DNA of 64,000 nucleotides from Alcaligenes endophyticus (GTDB taxonomy: Bacteria; Pseudomonadota; Gammaproteobacteria; Burkholderiales; Burkholderiaceae_B). A program made the translations under genes and the position numbers. A model generated the notes under the pieces. The model was given only the letters and a program-made list of their open reading frames with translations, did not search any database and was not told where the DNA came from. The stretch covers positions 150,739-214,738 of the forward strand of contig NZ_JAPKND010000006.1 of NCBI RefSeq assembly GCF_026344035.1. The letters run 5' to 3'. Shown in pieces: positions 62,537 to 64,000 of this stretch (within the stretch, counting starts at the first letter, position 1; the number at the start of each line of letters is the position of its first letter).

Positions 62537-63269
62537 CGCTAATGCCCTCCTGGTAGTTTTGTTGATTAAAGCCTGTGTGCTTGCCGCCCCCCGATGGTTT
62601 TGCATGAGACGGCCTATCTTGCTCCCTGCCCAGCCAGTTCACGATGAATGCATTGATTCCACGCTTGGTCTTGCGCTTGGTCGGATTCGCATTGAGCCAG
62701 ACCTTCATTTTTTTAAGCTCGCCGGCAACATCCACTTTCGGGAACGCATCAGCCCATGCAAGCACATCGCACTCAAGCACTGGATGCTCTGTCCGATCAG
62801 CTAGGGTTAGGTGCTCGACCGGAGGACTATCCGGCGTGGAGTTTTTTTCAAGCTCCGCGCAATCATCTTTACGGTTCATAGGTTCCTTGACGGTTCCTTT
62901 ACGGTTCTGGGTGCAGCTGCTGCGGGGGTGGGGTGCAGCTGGTGCGGGGGTGGGTGCATTTGCTGCGGGGGTTTTGTCTTTATCTGCGCCCCGCATTTGC
63001 TGCGGGGGTGCATATGCTGCGGGGGTTACGGTATACACAGTCGAGCGTCCATAGCGCTGCTGAGAAACCAATATCCCTGCTTCAATTAACCACTTAATCG
63101 CATTCTGCACAGCACGCTCAGATAAGCATGTACGCATAGCGATATTGGTTACTGATGGCCAGCACACACCCTGATCATTTGCGTTATCAGCCAGTGACAC
63201 CAGCACAGCCTTTTGCGCAGGACTCATCCCTTGCAAAGGCCAGCATTCGGACATAATTACTGTGCTCAC
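62520..63269 (-). CDS. O-like replication initiator with internal iterons
   Basis: About 249 residues. Residues ~15-70 form a winged helix (AVLVSLADNANDQGVCWPSVTNIAMRTCLSERAVQNAIKWLIEAGIL), then a low-complexity Pro/Ala/Gln linker encoded by five iterons, then a C-terminal region (ALAWADAFPKVDVAGELKKMKVWLNANPTKR). This is the layout of lambda O: DNA-binding N-terminus, ori inside the gene, C-terminus contacting the P/DnaC-like protein. GTG at 63269 is preferred because of GGAGGG and the GTGA overlap with the HNH-like gene; ATG 63254 is an alternative. Confidence 0.82.
   Translation of the reverse strand: MSTVIMSECWPLQGMSPAQKAVLVSLADNANDQGVCWPSVTNIAMRTCLSERAVQNAIKWLIEAGILVSQQRYGRSTVYTVTPAAYAPPQQMRGADKDKTPAANAPTPAPAAPHPRSSCTQNRKGTVKEPMNRKDDCAELEKNSTPDSPPVEHLTLADRTEHPVLECDVLAWADAFPKVDVAGELKKMKVWLNANPTKRKTKRGINAFIVNWLGREQDRPSHAKPSGGGKHTGFNQQNYQEGISDDGSF
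62913..63026. repeat. Five iterons, candidate prophage replication origin
   Basis: Five copies of GCANNTGCTGCGGGGGT at 62913, 62935 (one mismatch), 62956, 62993 and 63010, spaced 22, 21, 37 and 17 bases. They lie inside the O-like gene. Three ACGGTTC repeats (62871, 62890, 62901) follow on the plus strand just outside. Confidence 0.8.
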
Positions 63270-63805
63270 GCCTCCGCCCTCCTTAAATACGCCCCAACAA
63301 AGCGGATTAAATCGTCTTCGGCCTCTTGGGGCCATTGACCTAACTTTTTCAGCTCGTCGCGGGTTTTTTGCAGCCAAATTAGCTGTTGAGCCACTGCTGT
63401 GGGTTTGTCATAGATCCCGCCTTGATCAAGAAGAGCGTGGCAACCCCGTCGCATGAACCCATCTGGGCACAGCGCCATCACAAGCGCATCGGAGACCTTC
63501 AGCCCCAAGCCTTTACCAAACTCAACGCCATTTAGGTGTGCGGCTTGCGATTTATATGGCCCACCGCTACCGCTTGATTTGCCGCAGTTAACACACGCTA
63601 ACGCCGCAACATTTTTGCAATGCTGCTCAGAGCGAAAGACGCTAGGCTCTTTCCGGTTATGTTGTAGGTGAGTACCAACAAGACGGGCCACGGCCTGCCC
63701 GAGTCCGATCTTTTTCTTTTCGCGCTTACCTGGTAGGAAAGCCTTTCTAGTCAGCGTTGTACGATTTACCAGCGGAGTGCGGCGTTTTAGTTCAGTTCTT
63801 TTCAT
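63266..63805 (-). CDS. HNH/zinc-binding phage protein (Ref/NinG/YbcO-like)
   Basis: A 179-residue basic protein: MKRTELKRRTPLVNRTTLTRKAF N-terminus and a zinc-like CVNCGKSSGSGGPYKSQAAHLNGVEFGKGLG followed by CPDGFMRRGCHALLD. The MKRTxLKRRTPL start and HNH-like centre recur in YbcO/Ref/NinG type recombination nucleases of prophages, acting in RecA-dependent recombination. Exact class uncertain. Confidence 0.72.
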   Translation of the reverse strand: MKRTELKRRTPLVNRTTLTRKAFLPGKREKKKIGLGQAVARLVGTHLQHNRKEPSVFRSEQHCKNVAALACVNCGKSSGSGGPYKSQAAHLNGVEFGKGLGLKVSDALVMALCPDGFMRRGCHALLDQGGIYDKPTAVAQQLIWLQKTRDELKKLGQWPQEAEDDLIRFVGAYLRRAEA

Positions 63806-63926
63806 CTAACGCCCCCAGTGCGATCCACAACAACACGCCAAGGCACCCAATACCAACAATGACGCTAGCTAATGGGGTGACTGGCATACCTGAAAAAATA
63901 TCCATAACAATCTCGGCTAGGGTCAT
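63792..63926 (-). CDS. 44-residue small membrane protein
   Basis: MTLAEIVMDIFSGMPVTPLA followed by one hydrophobic helix (SVIVGIGCLGVLLWIALGAL) and DEKN. It overlaps the HNH-like start by 14 bases, with an AAGGG upstream; the preceding frame ends in an ATGA overlap. Probably a real small phage gene; function unknown. Confidence 0.5.
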   Translation of the reverse strand: MTLAEIVMDIFSGMPVTPLASVIVGIGCLGVLLWIALGALDEKN

Positions 63927-64000
63927 GACGCTATCCCTTGCAAAGATGAGGGCAACGTGCGCTCTAGGCCTTTATGACTGCAGTAGCGAGCAAACAAGAC
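63923..64000 (-). CDS. C-terminal fragment of a phage protein, cut by window edge
   Basis: The minus-strand frame from the window edge ends at 63923 with VLFARYCSHKGLERTLPSS and a stop overlapping the next start (ATGA). Only 25 residues are visible, so no function can be assigned; the coupling supports a real gene. Confidence 0.45.
   Translation of the reverse strand, partial: VLFARYCSHKGLERTLPSSLQGIAS

Noticed and set aside
62913..63026. CRISPR array
   Set aside because: The repeats are short, irregularly spaced (17-37 bases) and inside a coding gene; there are no spacers of constant length.

Overview
The window looks like a chromosome segment of a betaproteobacterium of the order Burkholderiales, most likely Alcaligenaceae. 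This rests on the gene order leuC-leuD-leuB-asd-fimV-truA-trpF, typical of that order, and on the protein families present. No database search was possible, so the genus is open. The left half (1-31.7 kb) is core chromosome. The right half (31.8-64 kb) is most of an integrated lambda/HK97-type siphoprophage that runs off the right edge.

Layout, left half: a truncated acyl-CoA synthetase; crcB coupled to a class I glutamine amidotransferase; an AraC regulator divergent from a bile-acid-symporter-like transporter; a membrane-anchored thioredoxin-like protein and trpF; a two-gene TRAP permease placed between trpF and truA; truA-fimV-asd-leuB-leuD-leuC with a possible leucine leader; an M48 lipoprotein protease and aroC; SelO and a DUF2069 protein; a YihY-family protein and a CBS protein; dusA; an APH-type homoserine kinase; then a partial tad (Flp pilus) locus on the minus strand (DUF192, tadC, tadB, FHA-tadA/cpaF, secretin, cpaB, a secreted unknown, a TadE-like pseudopilin, and a tad-associated ORF that appears to lack its 5' part where the prophage begins).

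Prophage: a P4-type tyrosine integrase on the plus strand, then a plus-strand 1035-residue protein with an N-terminal HD phosphohydrolase domain and an HSP90-like (GHKL) ATPase domain, sitting in a typical accessory (moron) position. This is the best candidate here for an undescribed system. Everything to its right is read on the minus strand, so the functional order is right to left: HNH protein, O-like replication initiator with internal iterons, DnaC-like helicase loader, DUF1064 nuclease, Q-like antiterminator, HNH endonuclease, small and large terminase, portal, S49 protease, HK97 capsid, head-tail joining proteins, tail tube, tail chaperones with a -1 slippery site, tape measure, minor tail proteins, NlpC/P60, the giant J-like tip protein, tail fibre genes, holin, lytic transglycosylase and nested Rz/Rz1 spanins.

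Unusual structure: at least seven intrinsic-terminator-like hairpins punctuate the late operon, each placed between a stop codon and the next ribosome binding site. With the Q-like gene this suggests expression that depends on antitermination. The repressor/immunity region and the right attachment site lie outside the window.
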